Source: Pirellulales bacterium
GTDB lineage: Bacteria > Planctomycetota > Planctomycetia > Pirellulales > JACPPG01
Assembly: GCA_036499395.1 (NCBI GenBank)
Contig: DASYDW010000030.1
Location: forward strand, 60,505 to 124,504
Reading direction: 5' to 3'
Length of the DNA: 64,000 nucleotides
Below the pieces are notes generated by a model. The model did no database searches. It was given only the letters and a program-made list of their open reading frames with translations, and was not told the DNA's origin. Of the stretch, positions 45,602-53,201 are shown one piece after another (the first letter of the stretch is position 1; each line of letters opens with the position of its first letter). Position numbers and translations under genes: made by a program.

Positions 45602-46963
45602 TAAAGTGGCATCATTGCCACTTGCTGACACTGAGTGCCCCTCGGTGTCATAACCCCTGCTACCGCAGGGGTTTTTTATTGGCGTGGCGACCTCTTCCGC
45701 GCGCTCATCGATGACAGGCGATGACTCCAAATGTCCTTGAGGGGGCTCTGAAGTGCTGCAATAGAGCTGCGCGCGCGCAGCACCGTTTTCCGCCACGGAC
45801 GCATCTTTGGTCACTATGCCGCTCTCGACGGTTGGCCCTGCGGCCGTAGGAGCGGGCAGCGATTTGAGCGCCTCGGCCTGATCTTCGAGGCCGACATGGG
45901 TGTATCGCATCGTCATGCGAACGTCGCCATGCCGGGCGAGCTGACGGGCATGGGCCAACGAAACGCCGCTGTTGACGAGTCCGCTCACATGGCTGTGGCG
46001 CCCGGCCGCATGGAAGTCGGCGATCCCTTCCGCGGTCTCGTACTTGATGCCGGCAGCTTCGAGGTCGGTCTTGACCATCCGCCAGGTCTTCTTGCGCTCC
46101 AGACGCGGAAACAGCGCTTCGCCCGGCGCCAACGTGGGCAGCCATTCGTTCAGCAAAGGCAATAGCTCCGGATGGATCGGCAGCGTGTCCTTTTTGCGAT
46201 GCTTTGAGCATGCGGCTTCGACGGTAAGCGTCGGCGGATCGGCCGTGAGGTCGAAACTCTCCGCCGACAAACTGCCGAGTTCCCGGCGACGCAGACCCGT
46301 CAAATAGGCTGTGCGATATAGGCGGGCACGCAAAGACCCTGGATAACCCTGGACGCTCTTGTCGCTGGTCTCTGCCGACAAAACGAGGGAGGTCAGATCC
46401 TTGGCCGATAGCGCACGTCGCTTGTGCCGTACGTCCTCGGCGCTGTTGAGACGCGGCAATCCTTTCAGCGGGTTACTTAGCACCCGGTCCGATTCAACGA
46501 GCCAGCGGCCAAATCCATCCAGTGCCTGGACGTAGTGGTTGTACGTCCGATTGCCAATATCGTCTTCCCGCTGAAAATCCTGAAGAACTTCGACGACCAC
46601 CTCAACCGTAAAGTCGGCAAGGGTAGCCATGCCTGCTTCTTCGACCACGGCACGAATACGGCTCAGGGTCAGTTTATTGTGCTTGTTGGTATTCGCCTTG
46701 CTGTTGAGGTGCGTCTCGTACGCACCGACATGAGACGAAATTGTCGCCTTGCGAGCTTCGGACCTCTGCTTCTCGGCCCGGTCGACCAGACCAGTACGTA
46801 CCCTGTCGCCATGATTCTCACGCTTGGCGGCCAATTGCTCCGTCAGGCGTTTGTCCGTGAGGCCGCGCAGCGTGCGGCGCCGGCCGTCACCATCGACGTA
46901 GCAGTAGTACCAATACTTGCTCGTCTTGCCGTCTCTGTCCGTACGCTTGAATACCGATGCCAT
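45539..46963 (-). CDS. tyrosine integrase ending inside tmRNA
   Basis: 474 residues. SAM-like core-binding domain at ~75-165, catalytic domain from ~185: Arg in TGLRRREL (~225), Lys in SKHRKKD, H318/R322 in DFHAAGRH, H345 in ARHGD and nucleophile Tyr354 in RYTHVG. The H-to-R spacing is one residue longer than the usual HxLRH. The catalytic domain ends near 370. The last ~47 residues (from TPIKNPCG) are the translated terminator, hairpins and the antisense 3' end of tmRNA, giving the well-known WRRRESNPRP artefact-type tail, with the stop at 45539. So the C-terminus depends on the integrated state. A GGAGGAAATAACC site overlaps the end of the excisionase gene. Expected role: excision and integration at ssrA. 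Confidence 0.93.
   Translation of the reverse strand: MASVFKRTDRDGKTSKYWYYCYVDGDGRRRTLRGLTDKRLTEQLAAKRENHGDRVRTGLVDRAEKQRSEARKATISSHVGAYETHLNSKANTNKHNKLTLSRIRAVVEEAGMATLADFTVEVVVEVLQDFQREDDIGNRTYNHYVQALDGFGRWLVESDRVLSNPLKGLPRLNSAEDVRHKRRALSAKDLTSLVLSAETSDKSVQGYPGSLRARLYRTAYLTGLRRRELGSLSAESFDLTADPPTLTVEAACSKHRKKDTLPIHPELLPLLNEWLPTLAPGEALFPRLERKKTWRMVKTDLEAAGIKYETAEGIADFHAAGRHSHVSGLVNSGVSLAHARQLARHGDVRMTMRYTHVGLEDQAEALKSLPAPTAAGPTVESGIVTKDASVAENGAARAQLYCSTSEPPQGHLESSPVIDERAEEVATPIKNPCGSRGYDTEGHSVSASGNDATLWRRRESNPRPVTFPRLLLRA
45577..45601. other. predicted left attachment site of the island
   Basis: The T-arm and acceptor end of tmRNA are the usual crossover target of tyrosine integrases, and the integrase gene begins at once on the other side. 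A second copy of this segment, expected at the far end of the island, was not found in the window. Confidence 0.6.
45604..45650. repeat. two perfect or near-perfect hairpins beside the attachment site
   Basis: First hairpin 45604-45623: AAGTGGCA / TGCCACTT with a TCAT loop. Second 45626-45650: TGACACTGAG / CTCGGTGTCA with a 5-base loop. They directly follow tmRNA and precede the terminator at 45652, inside the 3' part of the integrase frame. They could be integrase arm sites or RNA stems protecting the tmRNA 3' end. Confidence 0.7.
45652..45677 (+). terminator. ssrA: rho-independent terminator of tmRNA
   Basis: AACCCCTGC / GCAGGGGTT stem with a TACC loop and six T's, 51 bases after the tmRNA 3' end. 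Because the terminator is on the island side, tmRNA termination is supplied by island DNA or was reconstituted at integration. Confidence 0.85.
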
Positions 46964-46966
46964 TGG

Positions 46967-47200
46967 TTATTTCCTCCTCCGTCCATTTTCGCGCGATTGC
47001 GGCGCGGGGCAACCCTCAGTGATCCAACTTTCAACTAAGTCCCGTCGCCAGCGTACGGCACCTCGCAAACAGACCGCCTCCGGCAACTCTCCTGCGCTTC
47101 GCATACGCCACAGTGTCCGCATCGACACCTGCAGCAGGCGAGCGAATTCGTCAGCCCGGATTAGCAACGGTGGTTGTTGTTGCACGTCAATCGTGCTCAT
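46967..47200 (-). CDS. excisionase-like helix-turn-helix protein
   Basis: 77 residues, MerR/AlpA/Xis-like DNA-binding fold: LIRADEFARLLQVSMRTLWRM (recognition helix region), followed by LPEAVCLRGAVRWRRDLVESWI, which is the standard end of AlpA/excisionase-type domains. Such proteins bend DNA for excision or regulate integrase. It ends 3 bases before the integrase start, so the two are translationally coupled. ATG 47200 preferred, with GAGG upstream; the longer frame to 47434 overlaps two other genes. Confidence 0.85.
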   Translation of the reverse strand: MSTIDVQQQPPLLIRADEFARLLQVSMRTLWRMRSAGELPEAVCLRGAVRWRRDLVESWITEGCPAPQSRENGRRRK

Positions 47201-47214
47201 GACCCAATCCTCGT

Positions 47215-47358
47215 TTAGTGCGTCTGCATCCAAGCCCAGACTCGGGCGGAGTTCTCCCGCAGCAAGCGCCACGCTTCCCCCGGACACCTCGCGTTGTACG
47301 CGCCCAGCTTGTACATGCCGCAACAAGTCGCGATGCATAGGAGGGTCCAAATTGACAT
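47215..47358 (-). CDS. 47-residue membrane microprotein
   Basis: Begins MSIWTLLCIATCCGMYKL, a short hydrophobic segment with three cysteines, then a basic/aromatic tail (EAWRLLRENSARVWAWMQ). A GAGGAG site lies 7 bases before the ATG. It sits between the 86-residue gene and the excisionase in the same transcription unit and in a different frame from the longer open frame there. No family recognised. Confidence 0.6.
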   Translation of the reverse strand: MSIWTLLCIATCCGMYKLGAYNARCPGEAWRLLRENSARVWAWMQTH

Positions 47359-47396
47359 TGCAAATCTCCTCACAATTCCACGAACCGTTCAAGTGC

Positions 47397-47657
47397 CTAG
47401 CGTTCCATTCCCTGCTCAGGTTCATTCTGCTCACGAGAGCGGCTGGAATACTGATCTATCACGTGATGGAAGCCATCCGGCGATCTCGATTGTTCAGTAA
47501 CCATCTGTTGGGTCGGGTTCGCGATAGTGCCCGGCTCCTCAACAACCTGGATGCTCTCCTTAGTGGCCGGGAGAGTTTGGGCAAGCTCTTTGTCGCCTTG
47601 CCGCAAAGTGGCGTACAGCGGCGCAGTAAACGCCGGCTGCTCCGATTTCTTTTCCAT
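47397..47657 (-). CDS. small hydrophilic island protein
   Basis: 86 residues, Gln/Glu/Ser/Thr-rich with no hydrophobic segment (MEKKSEQPAFTAPLYATLRQG at the start). Excellent AAGGAG ribosome site 8 bases before the ATG. No known domain. Part of the minus-strand island operon between the membrane protein gene and the 47-residue microprotein. Confidence 0.65.
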   Translation of the reverse strand: MEKKSEQPAFTAPLYATLRQGDKELAQTLPATKESIQVVEEPGTIANPTQQMVTEQSRSPDGFHHVIDQYSSRSREQNEPEQGMER

Positions 47658-47674
47658 ACCATTCTCCTTTGTAA

Positions 47675-48247
47675 TTAAAAGTCTCGGCGATTCCGCAGAT
47701 CCATCAGGTGTTGCTGCTCAATCTCCGCGTCGTGCATGCGCTGCAATTGCTTCCGCTCGATTTCATCCTCAATCCCGTTCTTCGCGATCATGCCGAAGAA
47801 TCCAAAAAGCACGAACTGCCCCAATGGCAGATCGAATTTGCACAGGAACCCCCCAACAGCGATGCAGGCCACTGCCTCAATCTGCTGCGCGGTCCGATAC
47901 TCCCTGATGAACGGAAACGCGAAACCGAACCAGGGATAGCCGACATATCGACTATGAATGATTGCGCCACGTCTGCGCGCGATCGCCGTGCTGATTCGCT
48001 GGAGGACCAGCATTGCCAGCCAGCACGGAATCAACAGCCGCATGCCGTCGCTCGCCGGGTTTCTCGCCATGTAGACGAACATAATGAGCAGTGCTGCGAT
48101 ACCGTTGATGCCGAGAGCTTCGCTGCCGAAGTGTCGCCGCGTGAAGACCGTGAAACAGGTCGAATACCCGCTTACCAGTACGTAAAAGATGTTGAAGGTT
48201 CCGCGAACGTCCAAGCCGCCTTCCTCTCTCCGCTGGTGGTGGAACAT
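47675..48247 (-). CDS. island membrane protein
   Basis: 190 residues with about four hydrophobic segments (FNIFYVLVSGYSTCFTVF, GINGIAALLIMFVYM, LLIPCWLAMLVLQRI, AVGGFLCKFDLPLGQFVLFGFFGMI) and a charged C-terminal helix (EDEIERKQLQRMHDAEIEQQHLMDLRNRR). An AGAGGT site precedes the ATG. It starts 6 bases after the coupling-type ATPase, so they are probably translated together and may form one membrane complex (inferred). No family recognised. Confidence 0.7.
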   Translation of the reverse strand: MFHHQRREEGGLDVRGTFNIFYVLVSGYSTCFTVFTRRHFGSEALGINGIAALLIMFVYMARNPASDGMRLLIPCWLAMLVLQRISTAIARRRGAIIHSRYVGYPWFGFAFPFIREYRTAQQIEAVACIAVGGFLCKFDLPLGQFVLFGFFGMIAKNGIEDEIERKQLQRMHDAEIEQQHLMDLRNRRDF

Positions 48248-48252
48248 GGTGA

Positions 48253-49776
48253 TTACCTCTGTGAAAATGACACTCGGAGCCAGTTCTCTCCGTTTGAGAA
48301 CGCCCGACCAGGTCGAATCAGGATGGCGTCGCAGATGAAGCCATTACGGGGGCCGCCCATGCGCCGCAGCCCGGTCAGAAAAACCCCGGGTTGTAGCACC
48401 GGCTCATATTGGGTGCTGAAGCTGCCGGCGAATGCCGAATTCCCCATCAATGCATCGAAGACGCTTTCCACCGGCTGCATGGACCCACCCACATGCATTT
48501 CCAGCCGTAGCCCGAGCGTGCGGCTAGCCCACTCCGCCGTTTCGATGGAACCCAGCGCATGGATGATCCGATGCGAGAAATTCGACAAGAGCGCAAGCGT
48601 GTGCTCTTTCGCTGCGTCCCCTTTCATGCCCGCATAGAAACTCTCGATCGACTGCGTCAGAAACACGGTGGTTCCGAAATGCGACCTCGACTGGCTGTTG
48701 TACTCGGCATCAAACGTGTTCCACCAAGTCGCTGCCTCATCGCACCAGCAGATATTAATCGGATCGCCGCGCCGCGCGTGCTGGCGGAGGACGAACCGCT
48801 GCATGAGGTACTTAAAGCCTGTTCCGATGAACAGGCCGTTATCCCCGTACACTGAGGGCGGGAAGTTGACGAGCAGCCATTGGCGATTCCGCTGCATGCC
48901 CTCAAACGTAAAGTTGCTTGTCGTTGACACGCGCTCATGCACCAGACCGCTGTTGAACACAAACAGAATGCTGTAGACACCAGCCAAAATCGACGACCCC
49001 ATACGGCCCGACCAGTTGGGGGATTCGCCGCACCAGAAATCAACGGCTTGCTGAACATCGTGTTGTGCCTGAGGTCCCTTCGGTGATTCATACGCCGCCT
49101 GGAGCCACTGGCAATGGTCGCTCTCGCTTCGCCATAGGCAGTCGGCGAGCAGGTGGGGCTTGCAGACAGCAGAAGTCGTGATGAACTGCTGTAGATCCGA
49201 CGCCGTTACTTTGCCTCGGGCATGCTTTAAAATCTCGACCGCATTGTGAATCGCGCGTTCGGTTTGTGTGGCGAAGAACGCCTCCGTGTCTGTGCTGCTC
49301 TGCCGACTCCCTGAACGAAGGGTTTCGCCAATCGTCGTAATGCACTGCGTGATGGCCCTTGTGTCATTGCCGCGCCGCCCCGCCTCTTCAAGGAAGTTGA
49401 ACCTTAGCGCGCTGTCCGCGCCATCAAATACGAGCAACCGGTGACTCTGACCTTCTGACCGGAACAACTCTTGCCACATGGACAGGTCTTCCGGTTTTGC
49501 CGCCAGAATTAAGCCGTAGGTGTTGCGGTCTCGCACCAGCGCGCGACCGATGTGTCTCCCTGCCGAGCTCGTCTTCCCACTACTGGTGCGTCCGAAGATT
49601 ATGGCGCCTCCGGCGAGCAGGTCGCGAACCGAAAGCCCGTCCTTCGGAGTCCAGTACAGCAAGACCCGATCCAGCTCGTCGTGCTGCGAAGCGCGACGAA
49701 ACAATCGGAGTGCCAGCAGCAGGAGTACTAGAATGGCGGTAATGCCAACCCCGATAATCCAGTTGTCGAGATACAT
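48253..49776 (-). CDS. VirD4/TraG-like conjugation-type ATPase
   Basis: 507 residues. One N-terminal transmembrane helix (WIIGVGITAILVLLLLALRLF), then an ATPase core with Walker A GRTSSGKTSS (62-71) and Walker B INICWCDEA (340-348), and the family stretches LILAAKPEDL and LRFNFLEEAG typical of TraD/TraG-type proteins. Related coupling proteins are hexameric inner-membrane pumps that deliver DNA to a type IV secretion channel. Here no relaxase, VirB4 or channel proteins are encoded nearby, so a stand-alone DNA translocase like actinobacterial TraB is a serious alternative. Starts 12 bases after the ParB-family gene. Confidence 0.88.
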   Translation of the reverse strand: MYLDNWIIGVGITAILVLLLLALRLFRRASQHDELDRVLLYWTPKDGLSVRDLLAGGAIIFGRTSSGKTSSAGRHIGRALVRDRNTYGLILAAKPEDLSMWQELFRSEGQSHRLLVFDGADSALRFNFLEEAGRRGNDTRAITQCITTIGETLRSGSRQSSTDTEAFFATQTERAIHNAVEILKHARGKVTASDLQQFITTSAVCKPHLLADCLWRSESDHCQWLQAAYESPKGPQAQHDVQQAVDFWCGESPNWSGRMGSSILAGVYSILFVFNSGLVHERVSTTSNFTFEGMQRNRQWLLVNFPPSVYGDNGLFIGTGFKYLMQRFVLRQHARRGDPINICWCDEAATWWNTFDAEYNSQSRSHFGTTVFLTQSIESFYAGMKGDAAKEHTLALLSNFSHRIIHALGSIETAEWASRTLGLRLEMHVGGSMQPVESVFDALMGNSAFAGSFSTQYEPVLQPGVFLTGLRRMGGPRNGFICDAILIRPGRAFSNGENWLRVSFSQR

Positions 49777-49787
49777 CGTTGGTCCAC

Positions 49788-50603
49788 CTAGCTCGTGGCA
49801 ACGGCTGCCCTCGACTCCGTTCGCAGCGTCTTCAGGAACCTCCGCAGTTCGATCCCGCGAGCACGAACGCGCCGTGCCTTCCCAAGCACTGCCTCGATCG
49901 TCTCGATAAATGTCTCAAGAGTAAGATCCGCACCACTCACCGTTACCGACCGGCCGTCCCCCAGCACCGCAACACCGCGAGCGAGTTTCCGCCCAGGTCG
50001 ATTCGGGGAACCTCCGCCCCGATTCTTTAGAGCGCCGATGAGTCCGTCGCGAGTGAGCGTGCCCTCCATAATCCGCTTGGCTTGCGCCTCTTGCTCACCT
50101 GGGTCTGGAATACGAGCAAGCGAATAAGCTGCACTTTTAGGAATCGCTCCCGAGTCAATCGCTTCTTGCATCGCCGGCGGGAGCGCGGCAATGGCGATCG
50201 TGTGAATCAACGCAGTGCCCGACATGCCAAACTTGCCAGCGGCTTCCTTTTGTGACAGGCCAGTTAGCTCCAGATAACGGCGGATACCGGCAGCCTCCCG
50301 GCTCGGCGGGAGACCCTCGCGCATTCGGTTTTCGACCACTTCCCGCTGGATGACGGTCGCTTCACTCAGTTCGCCGTCGTCCTCAATCACAAGCATCGAC
50401 TGCGCTTTCAGCAGCCGCATTGCTTTCAACCGCCTGTGGCCTGTGATGACGTGGCCATCAGGGTGAACCGTCGCCGGATTTTGCAGGCCGCACTCTTGAA
50501 TGGATCGCGCCATCGGGATCAACGATTCGTCGTTGACTTCCCCTCGCAGGCCCATGTCGGAGACTATTTCATCAAGCCGCCGCTCAACCAGTTTTCTTGC
50601 CAT
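49788..50603 (-). CDS. ParB/Spo0J-family protein
   Basis: 271 residues. N-terminal ParB/sulfiredoxin-type nucleotide-binding domain with GHRRLKAMRLL (55-65, the CTPase/nuclease box) preceded by ECGLQNPATVHPDG. A central helix-turn-helix (LTGLSQKEAAGKFGMSGTALIHT) follows, and an Arg-rich C-terminal half (RRVRARGIELRRFL). ParA is not adjacent, so partition of the island is not assured; DNA binding at an island centromere- or transfer-like site is an alternative. It precedes the ATPase gene by 11 bases, tightly linking the two. Confidence 0.88.
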   Translation of the reverse strand: MARKLVERRLDEIVSDMGLRGEVNDESLIPMARSIQECGLQNPATVHPDGHVITGHRRLKAMRLLKAQSMLVIEDDGELSEATVIQREVVENRMREGLPPSREAAGIRRYLELTGLSQKEAAGKFGMSGTALIHTIAIAALPPAMQEAIDSGAIPKSAAYSLARIPDPGEQEAQAKRIMEGTLTRDGLIGALKNRGGGSPNRPGRKLARGVAVLGDGRSVTVSGADLTLETFIETIEAVLGKARRVRARGIELRRFLKTLRTESRAAVATS

Positions 50604-50655
50604 GACCTCTCACCTCTGAACGTGTCCGTCCTGATCCCATCGCAGAGAGCTTCAC

Positions 50656-50886
50656 TTACAAGTAGAACTGCTCCGTCAATCGCTTTACTTGCACAGCCTC
50701 GTCTGACGTCAGCTCATCGACCGATTCCTTGTGAAACAGCCGCTGTGCGAATTTCATGGCCTGCTCCTCGCGGTTCACCAGTGCCTTGTTGGCTAATTTC
50801 AATCGGCAGACGCCTAGCACTATTGCGCCGAGCATCCCAATTCCGGCCAACAAAGAAACCCCCGCCAGCATTGCACGACTCCTCAT
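50656..50886 (-). CDS. small membrane-anchored protein
   Basis: 76 residues: one transmembrane helix (MLAGVSLLAGIGMLGAIVLGV) and a charged helical tail (REEQAMKFAQRLFHKESVDELTSDEAVQVKRL). GGAAG precedes the ATG, which overlaps the stop of the upstream DUF1232 gene (ATGA). No family recognised; the tail may be a regulatory or coiled-coil contact. Confidence 0.7.
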   Translation of the reverse strand: MRSRAMLAGVSLLAGIGMLGAIVLGVCRLKLANKALVNREEQAMKFAQRLFHKESVDELTSDEAVQVKRLTEQFYL

Positions 50887-51284
50887 GTCTTCCGTGACGC
50901 CTTAAGTCTCGCAGGCCGGCTTCGAGCCGTGATTGTCTTCTGCCGCCGGCTCGGCTGCTTCGCTGCCTCCTCAGCTTCCCACCGTCGCGCTCTCGCGTGC
51001 GATCTTGCTTCTCGCGCCGACTTGATCGCCGCGACGAGTGACACGATTCCCATTAGGACGGCTATTACGTCGTCAAAGAGGCCCAGGGGTCCGAGTATGA
51101 GTTCAGGACAAAGGTCGCACGGCAGTAAAAAATAAGCACCACACGATCCGGCAAAGAGCCACGCAAATAGCTGGAATAGGAGGTCGCGTATCGGGCTATG
51201 GGGTAGGCATGCCAGTACCAGCAATGTCACCAGCAGCACAGTGCAGCAAATAAGCAGGACACCAATCAGTCCAAGGAACGTCAT
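50883..51284 (-). CDS. DUF1232 (YkvA-like) membrane protein
   Basis: 133 residues. Three hydrophobic stretches (LIGVLLICCTVLLVTLLVLACL, LLFQLFAWLFAGSCGAYFLL, IAVLMGIVSLVAAI) and the DUF1232 core LPCDLCPELILGPLGLFDDVIAV, matching the family pattern PxDLIPDxxPxxGxxDD. The tail is strongly basic (ARARRWEAEEAAKQPSRRQK). Role of DUF1232 is unknown. AGAGGTGAC site before the ATG; stop overlaps the next gene start. Confidence 0.82.
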   Translation of the reverse strand: MTFLGLIGVLLICCTVLLVTLLVLACLPHSPIRDLLFQLFAWLFAGSCGAYFLLPCDLCPELILGPLGLFDDVIAVLMGIVSLVAAIKSAREARSHARARRWEAEEAAKQPSRRQKTITARSRPARLKASRKT

Positions 51285-51299
51285 TTGTCACCTCTCAAA

Positions 51300-51353
51300 T
51301 CATCTACCGCTAATGCTGAAACCATCCAGGCGTACGCGAATCCGCACACTCAC
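51300..51353 (-). CDS. candidate 17-residue leader peptide
   Basis: GTG start with AGGAGAG at good spacing, encoding MSVRIRVRLDGFSISGR, then TGA 15 bases before the DUF1232 start. It may be a translated leader or only a coupling signal; composition gives no function. Low confidence because it is so short. Confidence 0.35.
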   Translation of the reverse strand: MSVRIRVRLDGFSISGR

Positions 51354-51372
51354 GTTTTCTCTCCTGAGATCA

Positions 51373-51447
51373 TCACTTTTTCTTCAAAACGAAAATCACC
51401 CAGATGAGTGCCGCGTATAGTGCCTTGGCAAGATCAGTCATGGCCAT
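51373..51447 (-). CDS. 24-residue single-pass membrane microprotein
   Basis: Encodes an N-terminal acidic/polar start (MAMTDLAKALY), one hydrophobic helix (AALIWVIFVL) and KKK at the end. Such positive tails set topology. AAGGAG lies 6 bases upstream of the ATG. Its small size and placement between other small genes suggest a membrane regulator of the transfer or membrane proteins (inferred). Confidence 0.55.
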   Translation of the reverse strand: MAMTDLAKALYAALIWVIFVLKKK

Positions 51448-51519
51448 CTCCTTCAAAAACTGAGGGGAGTGTGAAAATGAATTTCAGTCGCTGATCGTTT
51501 TGCCTGAAAGAGGGCCGCG

Positions 51520-51551
51520 GGCCGAGGCGGACACTGCGTCCGCCTCCGGCC
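51520..51551. repeat. GC-rich hairpin between microprotein genes
   Basis: 13-bp stem GGCCGAGGCGGAC / GTCCGCCTCGGCC with one extra C on the right arm and a 5-base loop. No T-run on either strand. It separates the two microprotein genes and could be an attenuator, an mRNA-stability stem or an island processing site. Confidence 0.65.
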
Positions 51552-51575
51552 CGCAAGCCATCGGGCAACAGTCGA

Positions 51576-51650
51576 TCACAGACACGGACACCCAGTCAGC
51601 CACAGTACAATCAGCGCGCCCACTATGTGGGCCAACACTGCTGTCAACAT
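51576..51650 (-). CDS. 24-residue membrane microprotein
   Basis: Starts MLTAVLAHIVGALIVLWL, one hydrophobic helix covering nearly the whole peptide, and ends TGCPCL with two cysteines. AAAGGAG precedes the ATG by 6 bases. Same strand and order as the rest of the island operon. Different from but similar in design to the 51373 microprotein. Possible toxin- or regulator-type membrane peptide; not demonstrated. Confidence 0.55.
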   Translation of the reverse strand: MLTAVLAHIVGALIVLWLTGCPCL

Positions 51651-51853
51651 CGCTGGCTCCTTTCTTAAATGAGGGATCTCTTGTTTGTGGTTCCCGCGAG
51701 CAGAGGTGCTTCACGCCTACTTGCATCACTTACGTGCTCACATGCTCCACTGTATGCAGCGATACAGATGATTCAACGAGTTCGCGAAATGGGACACCTG
51801 GCGCATGCGTGCAAAGGTGTCGCGACGAAAATAGTGGAGACAAGAAAAGAGCC

Positions 51854-52285
51854 TTACGGGCTTTTCTCTTGAGCGAGGACAGCGCCTTGGCGTTCGATAT
51901 CCCGAATTAGCTGCGCCGCGTGCTTATCGCCCTTGGCGAGCGAATAGCGTTGATAGAGCGAGGCTAGCTCGCGTTTGTAATCCTCGATGTCCGCATGAGG
52001 GCCGTTCATGCCGCGAGCACGCGCGAACGCAGCGGTCGCTAGGAGCCGTTCGATAAAAAGCATGTTGCCTATCACGTCGCCGGCGTGACCAGCTTTATCC
52101 GAGGCAATGAAGAATTGCGGCTGCGCGGCGTCATGTTCTTCAGCGAATCCTTTGTCAAATAGATCCGCATGCATTGCGCGTATCGCGCCAACGCTAAGAT
52201 TATCGCTCGGAAACGACACTTTCCCAAAATCGAGCGACCTAAATCTTTGATCTGAGTCATCGGACCCCGTGATCAATGAAATCAT
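51854..52285 (-). CDS. hypothetical island protein
   Basis: 143 residues, mixed alpha/beta in appearance: DQRFRSLDFGKVSFPSDNL, AIRAMHADLFDKGFAE, GHAGDVIGNMLFIERLLATAAFARARG, and a helical C-terminus with DYKRELASLYQRYSLAKG. No known domain. The ATG at 52285 is preferred as it has a purine-rich GGAGGGGGCGGAGGA leader and avoids overlapping the upstream gene; the frame is open to 52441. Confidence 0.5.
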   Translation of the reverse strand: MISLITGSDDSDQRFRSLDFGKVSFPSDNLSVGAIRAMHADLFDKGFAEEHDAAQPQFFIASDKAGHAGDVIGNMLFIERLLATAAFARARGMNGPHADIEDYKRELASLYQRYSLAKGDKHAAQLIRDIERQGAVLAQEKSP

Positions 52286-52338
52286 TCCTCCGCCCCCTCC
52301 AAGCAAGAAAATTACTTGGAAGGAGTTCAAGCGCAATG

Positions 52339-52806
52339 TCAATCTGTTTCGGAAATAAGTTGGTGCGTGAGCAAGACCAAGCGTATTCGCCTCCATACGT
52401 CCCATCCCAAGGGGCTGAGGTCCGATATTTCGCGTCCGCATCCCCGATGAATGAATAGGCCGGCTGCGCGCCCTAGTTCAAGTTGCCGACCAACAACGAC
52501 GCACGTTTTGCTGCACAGCGTGGAAAGGCGAGACTTCGAAGCCGGAATCCCGACCGGGAGTTTCTTTCGTCGAATACGATTATCGAAGCTATCTGCGACT
52601 TGTCGCATCGACTTTGCCCCCTCGGCATACGCTTTACCGACTTCGAAAAAGATCCTGAATAGATGGCCGTCTTCCCACATGGTGGGACCTAGCAGCCGGA
52701 GCCGTTCCAAATGGATAATTTCTTGTCCGACTTCCGATATCCGGAGATCTGAATTTCCCAATCCCTCAGCGTTTTGTTCGCGGCGGGAGTCCTTAGGCGA
52801 ACCCAT
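52339..52806 (-). CDS. LysR-type winged-helix fragment-like DNA-binding protein
   Basis: 155 residues. The C-terminal half shows a winged helix (SRLSTLCSKTCVVVGRQLELG then LFIHRGCGREISDLSPLGWDVW) that corresponds to the LysR pattern vSrqIrxLEexLGxxLFxRxgRxxxLTxxG. No effector-binding domain follows, so it is a solo winged-helix protein. The N-terminal part has EIIHLERLRLLG and FRIFFEVGKAYAEGAKSM, helices of unknown kind. ATG 52806 has GGAGGA 5 bases upstream. Probable regulator of the island operon below it (inferred). Confidence 0.55.
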   Translation of the reverse strand: MGSPKDSRREQNAEGLGNSDLRISEVGQEIIHLERLRLLGPTMWEDGHLFRIFFEVGKAYAEGAKSMRQVADSFDNRIRRKKLPVGIPASKSRLSTLCSKTCVVVGRQLELGRAAGLFIHRGCGREISDLSPLGWDVWRRIRLVLLTHQLISETD

Positions 52807-53201
52807 AGTTTCCTCCGTTTGACCCGTCAATTCGTTGTGTTGCCCCAGTTCGTTTCCAATGATGACTGCAAGAATAAGGGCCGATTCAACGTCGGTTCAA
52901 TTGAATTCCCAATTCGCACTTCTAATCGCGTTAGCATGCAAAAAAGTCGCATTGGTACCGGCGTCCGCGGTGCGAGCCTTACGCTAGTAGAGATCAGGCG
53001 CAAACTACGTTGCAGAAGTACGTTACGCTTCATTCGCTGGACGGATGAAATCGTTTGACGCGGCACCGCGCTGGAGCGTGCGCTTGCAAAGCGGTCGACT
53101 TAGAAGTCGTACATATCGAAGTGCGAAAGACCGCCGCCCACCCAAATACGAATCACGACGGGCGTCCCAGCAGTTTCGAACCCCTAAAATCGGTTCGAAG
53201 G
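52807..53201. other. intergenic region upstream of the island operon
   Basis: 395 bases. Holds the promoter of the regulator gene. A perfect palindrome TTCAATTGAA is at about 52898-52907 and a related ATTGAATTCCCAATT stretch next to it; these could be operator sequence. No gene seen. Confidence 0.45.

Noticed and set aside
51484..51729. 81-residue minus-strand frame
   Set aside because: Overlaps the better supported 24-residue microprotein with a good ribosome site; composition looks random.
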